This document shows positions 42,663 through 53,577 of a stretch of DNA of 64,000 bases, in pieces. Each line of letters opens with the position of its first letter. The stretch's first letter is position 1. The DNA lies in assembly GCF_037908215.1 (NCBI RefSeq), contig NZ_JBBLZC010000003.1, positions 62,001 through 126,000 on the forward strand, given 5' to 3'. The stretch comes from Benzoatithermus flavus. GTDB taxonomy: Bacteria; Pseudomonadota; Alphaproteobacteria; Geminicoccales; Geminicoccaceae. The notes below the pieces were generated by a model. It was not told the DNA's origin and searched no databases. It saw only the letters and a program-made list of their open reading frames with translations. Position numbers and translations under genes: made by a program.

Positions 42663-44057
42663 ATGTCGCTGCAGCAAAAACTCGGACGTCTCGCGGAACC
42701 GGCCGTCTCGCTGCGCTCCTCGCCCGCGCCGCTCGAGATCACGCTCGAGCATCAGGCCGACTTCGCGGGCTGGCGGGCAGCGGCGCGACGTCTGTGGGCC
42801 GCAGGCGTGCCGCCCGAGGCGGTGCGCTGGCGCGTGGACGGCGCCCAGCCGAGCCTGTTCGAGGCGAGCCTGGACCCGGCGGTCGCGGCTGCGCCGCGTG
42901 CGGTCTGCAACGTGCCGCGGCGGTTTCTCGAACTCGCCGAAAAGGTGGCGCTCCATGCCGATCCGGGGCGGTTCGCGCTGCTCTACCGCCTGCTCGTCCG
43001 GATCGGGCGCGGCGAGCGGCAGCTCCTGAGCCGCTCCGGTGATCCGGACGTCGAGCGGGCCGAGGCGATGGCGGCGGCGGTGCGGCGCAGCGCCGCCAAG
43101 ATGAAGGCGCTCCTGCGCTTCAAGGAGGTGACGACCGGGGAAGGCCGGTGCTTCGTCGGCTGGTTCGAGCCCGAGCACTACGTGCTCGAGCGGGTCGCTG
43201 CCTTCTTCGCCGACCGGTTCGGGACCATGCGCTGGGCGATCGCCACTCCCTATCGCAGCGTGCGCTGGGACGGCGAGCGGCTCCGCTTCGGCCCCGGTGG
43301 CCGGCGCGGCGAGGTTCCGGCCGAGGATGCGCCCGAGGCGGCCTGGCGCGCTTTCCATGCCGGTATCTGGCAGGCGGCGCCGGCATCGGGCGAGCCGGCG
43401 CGCGAGGGCAAGGGGGTGCCGCTGCCGGAGCGCCCGGTGCCTGCGGACCGGCCGGAGCCCTCGACCCTGGCCGAGGCCAGGGAGGCGGCGGCCGCCTGCC
43501 GCGCTTGCCCTTTATGGGCGCGGGCGACGCGGACCGTGTTCGGCGAGGGGCCGCGCGATGCGGCGGTGATGCTGGTGGGCGAGCAGCCGGGTGATCGGGC
43601 GGATCGCGAGGGGCGGCCCTTCGTGGGGCCGGCGAGCCGGGTGCTCGACCGGGCGCTGGCCGATGCCGGACTCGACCGCAGCGTTCTCTATCTCACCGAC
43701 GCGGTCAAGCACTTCAAGCACGTGCGGCGCAGCCAGCGCCGCATTCGGCAGACCCCGGAGCGACGCGAGATCGAGGCCTGCCGCCACTGGCTCGAGCTCG
43801 AGCGGCGGCTCGTGCAGCCGCGGCTGATCGTTGCCCTGGGCGTCGTTGCGGCAGAAGCGCTCCTCCGCCGGCCGGTGTCACTGCAGCTCGAGCGTGGCCG
43901 GATGATGGAGCTTCCGGACGGGGGCGGACACGCCCTCGTGACCGAGCATCCCTCGGCCATCCTGCGCATCCCCGATGCGGCGGCACAGGCGCGGGAATAT
44001 CGCCGGCTCGTGGGCGATCTGCTGCTCGCCGTGCCTTATCTCCGCCGTGCCGCCTGA
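42663..44057 (+). CDS. DUF4130 plus UdgX-like uracil-DNA glycosylase fusion
   Basis: DNA-repair protein of 464 residues (467 if the GTG at 42654 is used). The N-terminal half (about 20-230) is the DUF4130/TIGR03915 domain (DFAGWRAAARRLWAAGV, FKEVTTGEGRCFVGWFEPEH). The C-terminal half is a family-4/UdgX-type glycosylase with four-Cys cluster residues such as CRACPLW, active site GEQPGDRADREGRPFVGPAS, and LTDAVKHFKH. The R-loop reads RRIRQTP with Arg362, where UdgX has the His that links covalently to DNA. It is controlled by a promoter with an internal LexA box. Confidence 0.88.
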   Translation: MSLQQKLGRLAEPAVSLRSSPAPLEITLEHQADFAGWRAAARRLWAAGVPPEAVRWRVDGAQPSLFEASLDPAVAAAPRAVCNVPRRFLELAEKVALHADPGRFALLYRLLVRIGRGERQLLSRSGDPDVERAEAMAAAVRRSAAKMKALLRFKEVTTGEGRCFVGWFEPEHYVLERVAAFFADRFGTMRWAIATPYRSVRWDGERLRFGPGGRRGEVPAEDAPEAAWRAFHAGIWQAAPASGEPAREGKGVPLPERPVPADRPEPSTLAEAREAAAACRACPLWARATRTVFGEGPRDAAVMLVGEQPGDRADREGRPFVGPASRVLDRALADAGLDRSVLYLTDAVKHFKHVRRSQRRIRQTPERREIEACRHWLELERRLVQPRLIVALGVVAAEALLRRPVSLQLERGRMMELPDGGGHALVTEHPSAILRIPDAAAQAREYRRLVGDLLLAVPYLRRAA

Positions 44058-44197
44058 TCGCCGTCCATGGGCTCTTTGCTGCCGGACGACGGCCTGGCCG
44101 CGAGATGGCCGGTATTCCATGAAGCGGAAAGGAAACTACATCCTGCCCGACGGGTTTCCCGTTCGAGCTTTCGTCAGTTGACCAGGGAACGAGCGAC

Positions 44198-45247
44198 ATG
44201 CGGATTGCGCAGATTGCGCCGTTGATCGAAGCTGTACCGCCGCGCCTTTATGGCGGGACCGAGCGTGTGGTAGCCTATCTCACCGAAGCGCTCGTCCGGC
44301 TCGGTCACGAGGTGACCCTGTTCGCGAGTGCCGATTCCGGGACCTCGGCCGAGCTCGTGCCCTGCGCACGCCAGGCTCTGCGCCTGGATGCCGACGTGCG
44401 CGACCCGCTGCCCCACCAGATCCTGCAGCTCGAGCTGGTGCGGCAGCAGGCGCAGCGGTTCGACGTGCTGCACTTCCATACCGATTATCTGCATTTCCCG
44501 CTGTTCCGGCCGATCGCCGAGCGGACGGTGACCACGCTGCACGGCAGGTTGGATCTTCCCGACCTGCACGGCATCTATCGCGAGTTCCGCGACATGCCCG
44601 TGGTCTCGATCTCGAACGATCAGCGCCGGCCGATGCCCTGGGCGCGCTGGGTCGGCACCGTCCATCATGGGCTGCCGCTCGATCTTCTGCCGTTCACGCC
44701 CGAGCCCAGAGGCGGCTATCTCGCCTTTCTCGGCCGGATCTCGCCCGAGAAGCGGCCGGATCGGGCGATCGAGATCGCCTGCCGCGCCGGCCTGCCGCTC
44801 AGGATCTTCGCCAAGGTCGACCGCGCCGACGAGCGCTACTTCCACGAGCGGATCGCACCCATGCTCGACCACCCCCTGATCGAGTTCGTGGGCGAGATCG
44901 GCGATGCCGAGAAGGGCGAGGCGCTGGGCCAGGCCTTGGCGCTCCTGTTCCCGATCGACTGGCCGGAACCCTTCGGGCTCGCGATGATCGAAGCCATGGC
45001 CTGCGGCACGCCGGTGATCGCGTTCCCGTGCGGGGCGGTGCCGGAGGTGGTCGACGAGGGTGTGACCGGCTACGTGGTCGGGAGCATCGATGCGGCCGTG
45101 GCCGCGGTACGGCGGGTGCGCGAGCTCGACCGCCGGCAGGTGCGGCGCCGGTTCGAGGAGCGCTTCAGCGCCGAGCGCATGGCGAAGGACTATCTCGAGA
45201 TCTACGATCGATTGGCTTGGCGGAGTCACAGGGCAGAAGCGGCGTGA
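44198..45247 (+). CDS. Glycosyltransferase family 4
   Basis: Retaining GT-B glycosyltransferase of 349 residues, cytosolic. The N-terminal motif is YGGTERVVAYL, a Gly-Gly-Thr/Glu loop that opens GT4 enzymes. The C-terminal nucleotide-sugar site is EPFGLAMIEAMACGTPVIAF near 265-284 (EX7E). Nineteen bases separate it from the amylo-1,6-glucosidase gene, and such pairs are often found together in glycan or glycogen-related loci. Donor and acceptor unknown. Confidence 0.9.
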   Translation: MRIAQIAPLIEAVPPRLYGGTERVVAYLTEALVRLGHEVTLFASADSGTSAELVPCARQALRLDADVRDPLPHQILQLELVRQQAQRFDVLHFHTDYLHFPLFRPIAERTVTTLHGRLDLPDLHGIYREFRDMPVVSISNDQRRPMPWARWVGTVHHGLPLDLLPFTPEPRGGYLAFLGRISPEKRPDRAIEIACRAGLPLRIFAKVDRADERYFHERIAPMLDHPLIEFVGEIGDAEKGEALGQALALLFPIDWPEPFGLAMIEAMACGTPVIAFPCGAVPEVVDEGVTGYVVGSIDAAVAAVRRVRELDRRQVRRRFEERFSAERMAKDYLEIYDRLAWRSHRAEAA

Positions 45248-45266
45248 TCCGCAGGGGGCGACGGCC

Positions 45267-47450
45267 ATGGACCTGAAGGACGGCACGGGCGGCCCGGCCA
45301 CGCCGCCCCATTACATCGCGAGCGCCAAGTCGCTGCCGGAGCGGCGGCTGCGCACGCTCAAGCACGCCGATGCGTTCGCGATCCTGGATCCGTTCGGAGA
45401 CATCCCGGGCGACGAGGGGGCGCCCGAGGGACTCTACGTCAAGGATACGCGTGTGCTCTCGTGCTGGCGGCTCGAGGTGGCTGGGGCGAGGCCGCTCCTC
45501 CTGGGCTCGGCGGTGCGCAACGACAACGCCTTCCTCTCGTGCGATCTGACCAACCCCGATCTCGTCGCGAACGGGGAGGTGGTGGTACCGCGCGACAACC
45601 TGCATCTGCGGCGGATCGGCCTCCTCGAGGAAGGCGGCTATGCCGAGCGGCTCGTCATCGAGAATCACGGCATGGGGCCGGTCGAGCTTGAGCTCGACTA
45701 CCGGTTCGCGGCCGACTTCGCCGACATGTTCGAGGTGAGGGGCGAGAGCCGACCGAAGCGGGGCCGCCTGCTGCCGCCCAGGGTCGAAGGCGAGGAGGTC
45801 GTCCTCGCCTATGACGGGCTGGACGAGATCCGTCGCACCGTGCGGCTGCGGTTCGACCCGAAACCACACGAGCTGACCCCGGACCGGGCACGGTTCTTCA
45901 TCCGGCTCGGGGCCGGCGAGAGCGCAGCCTTTCACGCCTCGATCGGTGTCGCGATCGGCGGCGACGTGGCCGGGCGGAGCCCGCCCGCCTTCCTGCCGGC
46001 GCTGCGCGGCAGCCAGCTCACGGCGATCCGCCATCTGGCACTCTTGCCGCAGCTCTCGGCCTCGAGCCAGGACTTCTCGGTCCTGCTCCGCCGCTCCAGG
46101 GCCGATCTCGCCATGCTGGTGACACCGACTCCGCAAGGCCCGTACCCTTATGCCGGCATTCCCTGGTTCAGCACGGTGTTCGGCCGCGACGGGCTGCTCA
46201 CGGCCCTCTCCTGCCTGTGGCTGGCACCCGGAATCGCCGAAGGGGTGCTGCGTTTCCTCGCCGTGCATCAGGCGACCGACTACGACGCCTTCGCCGATGC
46301 CGAGCCCGGCAAGATCCTGCACGAGATGCGCAACGGCGAGATGGCGAACCTGGGGGAGGTGCCGTTCGGCCGCTACTACGGCAGCATCGATTCCACGCCC
46401 CTTTTCGTGCTCCTGGCCGGGGCCCATCTGGAGCGGACCGGCGACGTGGCGTTCGCGCGCGAGCTCTGGCCCGCGATCGAGGCAGCCCTCGGCTGGATCG
46501 GGAAGGACGGGGATCGCGACGGCGACGGCTTCGTCGAGTACGGGCGCCGCGCCGAGAGCGGACTCGTCAACCAGGGTTGGAAAGACAGCCAGGACGGCGT
46601 CAGCCATGCCGATGGCAGCCTGCCCGAGGGGCCGATAGCGCTCGTCGAGGTACAGGCCTACGTCTACGGCGCCTATCGTGCGGCGGCCGCCATCGCCCGT
46701 GCCTTGGGCGAGACGGCCCGCGCCGGCGAGCTCGAGGCCGCGGCGAAGCGCCTGCGCGAGCGGTTCGAGGCGGCGTTCTGGCTCGAGGATCGCGGCACCT
46801 ACGCTCTGGCGCTGGACGGCAGGAAGCGCCCTTGCGCCGTGCGCAGCTCGAACGCCGGCCATGCGCTGCTCACCGGTATCGCCGCACCCGAGCGCGCGGC
46901 GCGGGTCGCGGCGACGCTCATGGACAAGGACGGGTTCTCGGGCTGGGGTGTGCGCACGCTCGCGGCCGGCGAGGCGCGCTACAACCCGATCTCCTACCAC
47001 AACGGCTCGATCTGGCCGCACGACAACGCCATCATCGCCATGGGCCTCGCGCGCTACGGCCACAAAGATGCGGTCTTGCGCATCCTGAGCGGCATCGCCG
47101 AGGCGGCGGGTCATCTCGAGCGGCACCGCCTGCCCGAGCTGTTCTGCGGCTTCGGGCGGCGCAGCCGCTCGGGACCAGTGCGCTATCCCGTGGCCTGCGA
47201 GCCGCAGGCCTGGGCGGCGGCAGCACCTTACGGGCTGCTCCAGGCCTGCCTCGGCATCAGTTTCGCGGTCGATGCGCGCGAGATCCGTTTCGACCGGCCG
47301 GAGCTGCCGCCCTGGCTCGACCAGCTCGTCGTCCGCGACCTGCCGTTCTGCGGCAGCAAGCTCGATCTCGCCGTGCAGCGCGTGGGCGAGAGCGTGATCG
47401 TGCGCGTGCTGCGCCGGGACGGCGATGCCCGCGTGGTGGTGACCAAATAG
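45267..47450 (+). CDS. Amylo-alpha-1,6-glucosidase (glycogen debranching family)
   Basis: Glycogen-debranching-type enzyme of 727 residues: an N-terminal beta-rich domain (about 30-230, GLYVKDTRVLSCWRLEV) and a six-hairpin glucosidase domain (about 280-700). Active-site segments are FSTVFGRDGLLTALSCLW, NQGWKDSQDGVSHADGS and YHNGSIWPHDNAIIAMG. It cuts alpha-1,6 bonds in glucans or similar substrates. The ATG at 45267 follows gcagggggcg; the frame is open upstream into the GT4 gene. Confidence 0.9.
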   Translation: MDLKDGTGGPATPPHYIASAKSLPERRLRTLKHADAFAILDPFGDIPGDEGAPEGLYVKDTRVLSCWRLEVAGARPLLLGSAVRNDNAFLSCDLTNPDLVANGEVVVPRDNLHLRRIGLLEEGGYAERLVIENHGMGPVELELDYRFAADFADMFEVRGESRPKRGRLLPPRVEGEEVVLAYDGLDEIRRTVRLRFDPKPHELTPDRARFFIRLGAGESAAFHASIGVAIGGDVAGRSPPAFLPALRGSQLTAIRHLALLPQLSASSQDFSVLLRRSRADLAMLVTPTPQGPYPYAGIPWFSTVFGRDGLLTALSCLWLAPGIAEGVLRFLAVHQATDYDAFADAEPGKILHEMRNGEMANLGEVPFGRYYGSIDSTPLFVLLAGAHLERTGDVAFARELWPAIEAALGWIGKDGDRDGDGFVEYGRRAESGLVNQGWKDSQDGVSHADGSLPEGPIALVEVQAYVYGAYRAAAAIARALGETARAGELEAAAKRLRERFEAAFWLEDRGTYALALDGRKRPCAVRSSNAGHALLTGIAAPERAARVAATLMDKDGFSGWGVRTLAAGEARYNPISYHNGSIWPHDNAIIAMGLARYGHKDAVLRILSGIAEAAGHLERHRLPELFCGFGRRSRSGPVRYPVACEPQAWAAAAPYGLLQACLGISFAVDAREIRFDRPELPPWLDQLVVRDLPFCGSKLDLAVQRVGESVIVRVLRRDGDARVVVTK

Positions 47451-47755
47451 CGATGGCATCGAGGAGCGGGTTTTGCCGTGTCGTGACCGGGCCTTCGTCC
47501 CGGTCGTCCTGCTCCTGCCTTGCCGCCTGGCTAGCCAGCGCGCCATCCGCTGCTTGCGGCAGGCTCGATGGTGTGACATCCATCATGCATGATCGACGCC
47601 ATGAGATCCGCCAGAGCTCGTTGGTGGCGCTCCCTCTAGGAGCGGCGCGTCGTCGTTTTCCCTGTTCATCCGATGTCGCCGCCGTGGATCGGTGGGCGAC
47701 GCGACTCCCGGCGACAGCTTCCTGATCCCGGCGGCTCCGAACCGGAGAAGCCGCC
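47451..47755. other. Intergenic region before trpS
   Basis: 305 bases. It holds a terminator-like hairpin near its left end and a perfect 12-base palindrome (atcatgcatgat, 47582-47593) about 165 bases before trpS. No leader peptide rich in Trp or T-box-like element was recognised. Confidence 0.5.
47485..47505 (+). terminator. Hairpin with UUCG-type loop after the amylo-1,6-glucosidase
   Basis: gaccggg-ccttcgt-cccggtc is a perfect 7-base stem with a 7-base loop containing ttcg, 35 bases after the stop. There is no strong T-run, so termination efficiency is uncertain. Confidence 0.45.
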
Positions 47756-48793
47756 ATGAACGCTGCTGCCGAAAGACCCGTCATCCTCACCGGCGATCGC
47801 ACGACCGGCCCGCTTCACCTCGGCCACTATGTCGGCTCGCTGAAGAACCGGGTGAGGCTGCAGGACACGCATCGCCAGTTCCTGCTGCTCGCCGACATGC
47901 AAGCGCTGACCGACCATGCGCACGATCCGGACAGGGTGTGCCGCAACGTCGTCGAGGTGGCGCTGGACTATCTCGCCGTCGGCATCGACCCAGAAAAGAC
48001 GATCATCTGCGTCCAGTCCGGGCTGCCGGCTCTCGCCGAGCTGACGATGCTCTACCTGAACTTCGTCACCGTTGCCCGCCTCGAGCGCAACCCGACGATC
48101 AAGGAGGAGATCCGGGCCCGGGGCTTCGGCCGGGACATCCCGGCGGGCTTTCTGTGCTATCCGGTGGCGCAGGCGGCCGACATCACCGCTTTCAAGGCGA
48201 CGGTCGTGCCCGTGGGCGAGGACCAGGCGCCGCTCATCGAGCAGACCAACGAGATCGTGCGGCGCGTCAACAGGCAGATCGGCCGCGATGTGCTCGTGGA
48301 GGCCGAAGCCGTCATTCCGCGTGTGGGCCGGCTGCCGGGGATCGACGGCAAGGCGAAGATGAGCAAATCGCAAGGCAATGCAATCCTGCTGTCGTCCTCG
48401 CCCGACGAGATCCGGCAGGCGGTGCAGCGGATGTACACCGATCCCAACCATCTTCGCGCGAGCGATCCCGGAACGGTCGAGGGGAACGTGGTCTTCACCT
48501 ATCTCGACGCGTTCGACGAGGACGAGGCTGCCGTCGCCGAACTGAAAGCGCGATACCGCCGTGGCGGCCTCGGCGACATGGAGGTGAAGCGACGGCTCGA
48601 AGCCGTCCTGCAGGATCTGCTCGCGCCGATCCGGGAGCGCCGGGCGGCCTATGCCCGTGATCCGGCATACGTGCTCGACGTCCTGCGGCAAGGAACCGGA
48701 AGAGCCCGTGCCGTCACGGAGGCCACACTCCAGGAAGTCCGGGCGGGATTAGGGCTGTTCCGGCTCGACCGGCCGGTTCTGCAGGCGTCCTAG
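47756..48793 (+). CDS. trpS: Tryptophanyl-tRNA synthetase
   Basis: Charges tRNA-Trp, cytosolic class I synthetase, 345 residues. HIGH-type motif GPLHLGHYVGSL near residue 18-29 and KMSKS-type motif GKAKMSKSQGN near 198-208. The start form (ILTGDRTTGPLHLGHY) belongs to the TrpS lineage that often exists as a second copy next to a housekeeping gene; whether another copy exists here is unknown. Its stop codon overlaps the stop of the convergent CYTH-like gene within CTAG. Confidence 0.93.
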   Translation: MNAAAERPVILTGDRTTGPLHLGHYVGSLKNRVRLQDTHRQFLLLADMQALTDHAHDPDRVCRNVVEVALDYLAVGIDPEKTIICVQSGLPALAELTMLYLNFVTVARLERNPTIKEEIRARGFGRDIPAGFLCYPVAQAADITAFKATVVPVGEDQAPLIEQTNEIVRRVNRQIGRDVLVEAEAVIPRVGRLPGIDGKAKMSKSQGNAILLSSSPDEIRQAVQRMYTDPNHLRASDPGTVEGNVVFTYLDAFDEDEAAVAELKARYRRGGLGDMEVKRRLEAVLQDLLAPIRERRAAYARDPAYVLDVLRQGTGRARAVTEATLQEVRAGLGLFRLDRPVLQAS

Positions 48794-49374
48794 ATAGCGG
48801 TGGTGTCGAGAGGCGGCGGGAACAGACGGGCCAAGGCCTGGGGATAGGAGACGTTGACGAACCGGTCGAGGCCGAGCTCGGCCACGGCTTCGAGAAGTAC
48901 TTCCGGGTCCTCGTGCTCGGCGGCAGCGCTCATCAGCCGCCGTCCCTCGACCTCGATCTCCGCCGTCTCGGCCCGGCAGCCGCGGACTTCGTGGAGGCGG
49001 CGGCGCTTGCGCAAGCGCACGGTGGTCAGGTTGCGCCGACCGCTCGTGAGCTCCTCGATCAGCTCCTCGGGTCCGTAGAGCTCGCGGTGCAGGGGCTGGC
49101 CGGTCTGGAGAATGCTCATGAGCTCGCGCTCGAGCGTGAGCGCCGGGATCGGGAAGGGTAGGCGCGCCGCAGGGCTCCAGAGCTGCAGGCCGTTGCGCTC
49201 GAGGAGGAGTTCCTTGATCTCGAGCGCCCCGCTGCGGATCTTGATGTCGCGGCTCAAGAGGCCGAACGCGACGATGTAGGTCTCCTCGCTCCAGGGCTCC
49301 GCGTCCGGCTGCGGCAGGTCCGGGAACGAATCGGCCCAGGCGCGGTACTCGTAGCGTGGCCTGACGGGCAGCAT
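48790..49374 (-). CDS. CYTH-like conserved hypothetical protein
   Basis: A 194-residue protein. Alternating charged strands such as DIKIRSGALEIKELL and NLTTVRLRKRRRLHEV recall the CYTH (triphosphate tunnel) fold. The function is not known. It follows the GH13 gene by 26 bases and is the last gene of the leftward trehalose/glucan operon. ATG 49374 has ggag upstream. Confidence 0.55.
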   Translation of the reverse strand: MLPVRPRYEYRAWADSFPDLPQPDAEPWSEETYIVAFGLLSRDIKIRSGALEIKELLLERNGLQLWSPAARLPFPIPALTLERELMSILQTGQPLHRELYGPEELIEELTSGRRNLTTVRLRKRRRLHEVRGCRAETAEIEVEGRRLMSAAAEHEDPEVLLEAVAELGLDRFVNVSYPQALARLFPPPLDTTAI

Positions 49375-49400
49375 CTCCGTCTCCTCGTTCGCGTCCGGCT

Positions 49401-50998
<1,598 letters not shown>

Positions 50999-51002
<4 letters not shown>

Positions 51003-52981
51003 CCCTTCCGTTCCCTTCGTGCGCGGATCTCCTCGGCCTTGTCCAGCGCCTTCTCGAGCTCGCTCTTGCGCCCGGGCCAGGGTGCTCCGGGGCGGAGCAG
51101 GAGCGCCGCGTGGCCGGGCAGCACCCAGGGGCGGTCGGGAGCGGGAGCTTGCGCGCCGATGCCGCCATAGTCGGGGTGCTCGCTCGACCATAGGAGCGTC
51201 CAGTCGGTGCCCTCGGGCGGGGCCAGGAGCGGCTCGGGCATGATGGTGAGCTCGAGGTCGATGCCGAGATTGACGAGCAGGAGGCGATCATCGTCCGCCT
51301 GCCCGAAGTAACGCAGGACGAACGCCTCGGGTCCGAGCACGGCGCCGTCCACCCGGCCGGAAGCGCAGCACGCGAAGCGCAGCGTCGGGTCCTCGCGGCG
51401 CAGCCGCAGGAGGTCGCGGTTGAGCGCCACGTGCTCGTGGTGGCGGTCGAACTCGGCCCAGTCGAGCTTGCAGGCCGCGAAGGTTGCCGGGTCGTCCGGC
51501 CGCTTCAGGACGGCCTGCAGCTCGGGGGTCGCGAGGCTCGGGAACTGGGACACCTCCTTGCGCCGGCCGGCGTCCACCATGTCGGCGAGCTCGCCCTTAA
51601 CGTCGAGGAAGTAGTGGAAGGGCTGGGAGGCGCCGAACTCCTGGCCCATGAAATACATGGGCGTTCCCGGCATCAGCACCATGAGCGCCGTGATCGCACG
51701 GTAACGGCCGGCACCGGCGATGTGGTGGGCGCGATAGCCCCGACCCATGTTGGCGAGCTGGTCGTGGTTCTGGGTGAAGTTCACGAGCTGACAGGGCTCG
51801 AGCCCGCGCGTCGGCGTGCCGCGCGGCCAGTCCTGCCAGCGATAGCGCTGACCCTGGTAGAGGAAGCCGTGCTTCGCGGCCGAGACGAACTCCTGCGGGC
51901 TGCCGCGATGGTCGGTGAGATAGGCTTCGTTGCGGCCGGTGAGCGCCACGATGGCGCTGTGGTGGAAATCGTCGTTCCACAAAGCATCGAGCCCGTAGCC
52001 GCCCTGCGCGCGCGGGCGGATCAGGCGCGTGATCTGCGGCTCGTTCTCGCCGACGACGAGGATGGTGCGGCTTCCCGCCGCCTCGCGCGCGCGGCGGGTG
52101 AACTCGGCCAGAATGTGCTCGCGGCTCTCGTCGAAGTCGTAGATGTTCTGGGTCGCGTCGATGCGGAACCCGTCCATGTGGAACTCGTCGACCCAGTAGA
52201 TGCCGTTCGTGACGACCCACTCGCGCACGGGGGCGCAGTTCTCGCCGTCGAAGTTGAGCGCCTCGCCCCAGTCCGTGTCGTAGCGTGGGTTGAAGTAGTC
52301 CTTCGAGAACTTGCGCAGGAAATCGCTGCCGGGGCCGAGATGGTTGTAGACCACGTCGAGAATCACGCCGAGCCCATGGCGGTGCGCCTCGTCGACGAAG
52401 AAGCGCAGATCGTCGGGCTCGCCGTAATGGTGGTAGGGGGCGAACAGGCTCGCCCCGTCGTAGCCCCAGCCGAAGCGGCCGGCGAACTCGTTCACCGGCA
52501 TCATCTCGATGCAGGTGATACCGATCTCGGCGAGCTGCGGCAGCCGCCCGGCGGCGGCGCGCCAGGTGCCCTCGGGCGTGAAGGCGCCGACGTGGAGCTC
52601 GTAGAGCACCTGGCCCTCGCGCGGCACGCCGCGCCAGTCCTGGTCGCGCCAGCGATAGCGGTCGGGGTCGATCACCATGGAGGGGCCCGCAGGGCCTTCG
52701 GGCTGGCAGCGCGAGACCGGATCGGGCAGAAGATCGCCGTCGTCGAGCCGGTAACGGTAACGTGTGCCATGGCCGATGCCGGCGATGCTGGCGGAGAAGT
52801 GGCCCTCACCCTCGGCCTCGAGCCATGCCGCCTCGCCGTTCCCGAGCACGACGGCGAGCTTTCGCGCCGCGGGCGCCCAGACCCGGAAATGGACGCCGTT
52901 GCCGAACGGCTCGGCTCCGACCGGGAGCCGGCGGACGAGCGGATCCCGCCAGGCCGAACGCGCTGCGGCTGCTGTGCTCAT
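50999..52981 (-). CDS. treZ: Malto-oligosyltrehalose trehalohydrolase
   Basis: Releases trehalose from maltooligosyl-trehalose; 660 residues, cytosolic. An N-terminal carbohydrate-binding beta domain (about 20-110, HFRVWAPAARKLAVVL) precedes the GH13 barrel with DVVYNHLGPGSDFL, GFRIDATQNIYD (nucleophile), ILVVGENEPQ (acid/base) and NFTQNHDQLAN. The trehalose-forming partner TreY is not in this window. ATG 52981. Confidence 0.9.
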
Positions 52982-53073
52982 CGACCGCCTTTCATCCGCC
53001 CGAACGGCCGCCGGCACGAAGGCCCGTCCGCCAGAGCTCGGGCTTCTCCTGGCGATGGGAAAAGGCTTCGACC

Positions 53074-53577
53074 TCAGTGGTGCACGCCGCGGCGTGCGAG
53101 GGACTGCGGCTCCACGAGCGAGGAGCGGTGTGCCGCGAGCCCGTCGAGCTCGTCGTGGTGCAGCCTGATCCGTAAGTAGTGCAGGCTCAGGAGCTCGCGC
53201 ACGGATTCGCTGAGCCCCGGATCCTGGAGCGCCGCGCGCAGGGCCTGGTGCAGCCTTTTCTCCGCGATCTCGATGTCGATCCAGATCACGTCGACGTCGA
53301 CCACGGGGATCGCGGCCGGCGGGGACAGGACGACGGCCTTGCGCACCTCGGGCACGGGCACGCCGCGCAGGAGCAGGCAGCGGATGAGATCGACCAGGAG
53401 CAACCGGCGATCCTCGCAGAGCTGCTCGATCACCATCTTGCGATAGCCGTCCTCGCAGGCGCGGACCGCGACCGCGCACCGGTCCGTGCTCTGGCAGGTG
53501 GCACGGACGAGGTCGTTCAAGATCGCGATCTCCTGATTCTTTCCCACGGCGGTCTCTCCCCTGGTCCCGATCGTCAT
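53074..53577 (-). CDS. Helical protein of unknown function (DUF2383-like)
   Basis: A 167-residue, mostly helical protein (NQEIAILNDLVRATCQSTDR, then HDELDGLAAHRSSL). The first part faintly recalls DUF2383 four-helix proteins; I am not sure. A start at ATG 53577 overlaps the GH77 stop (ATGA), while a GTG at 53547 has a better ribosome-binding site (ggggagag). It lies between the GH77 and treZ genes and probably shares their transcript. Confidence 0.55.
   Translation of the reverse strand: MTIGTRGETAVGKNQEIAILNDLVRATCQSTDRCAVAVRACEDGYRKMVIEQLCEDRRLLLVDLIRCLLLRGVPVPEVRKAVVLSPPAAIPVVDVDVIWIDIEIAEKRLHQALRAALQDPGLSESVRELLSLHYLRIRLHHDELDGLAAHRSSLVEPQSLARRGVHH

Noticed and set aside
47582..47593. 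Perfect 12-base palindrome atcatgcatgat upstream of trpS
   Set aside because: Perfect, but single, short and 160 bases from the gene; not enough to call an operator.
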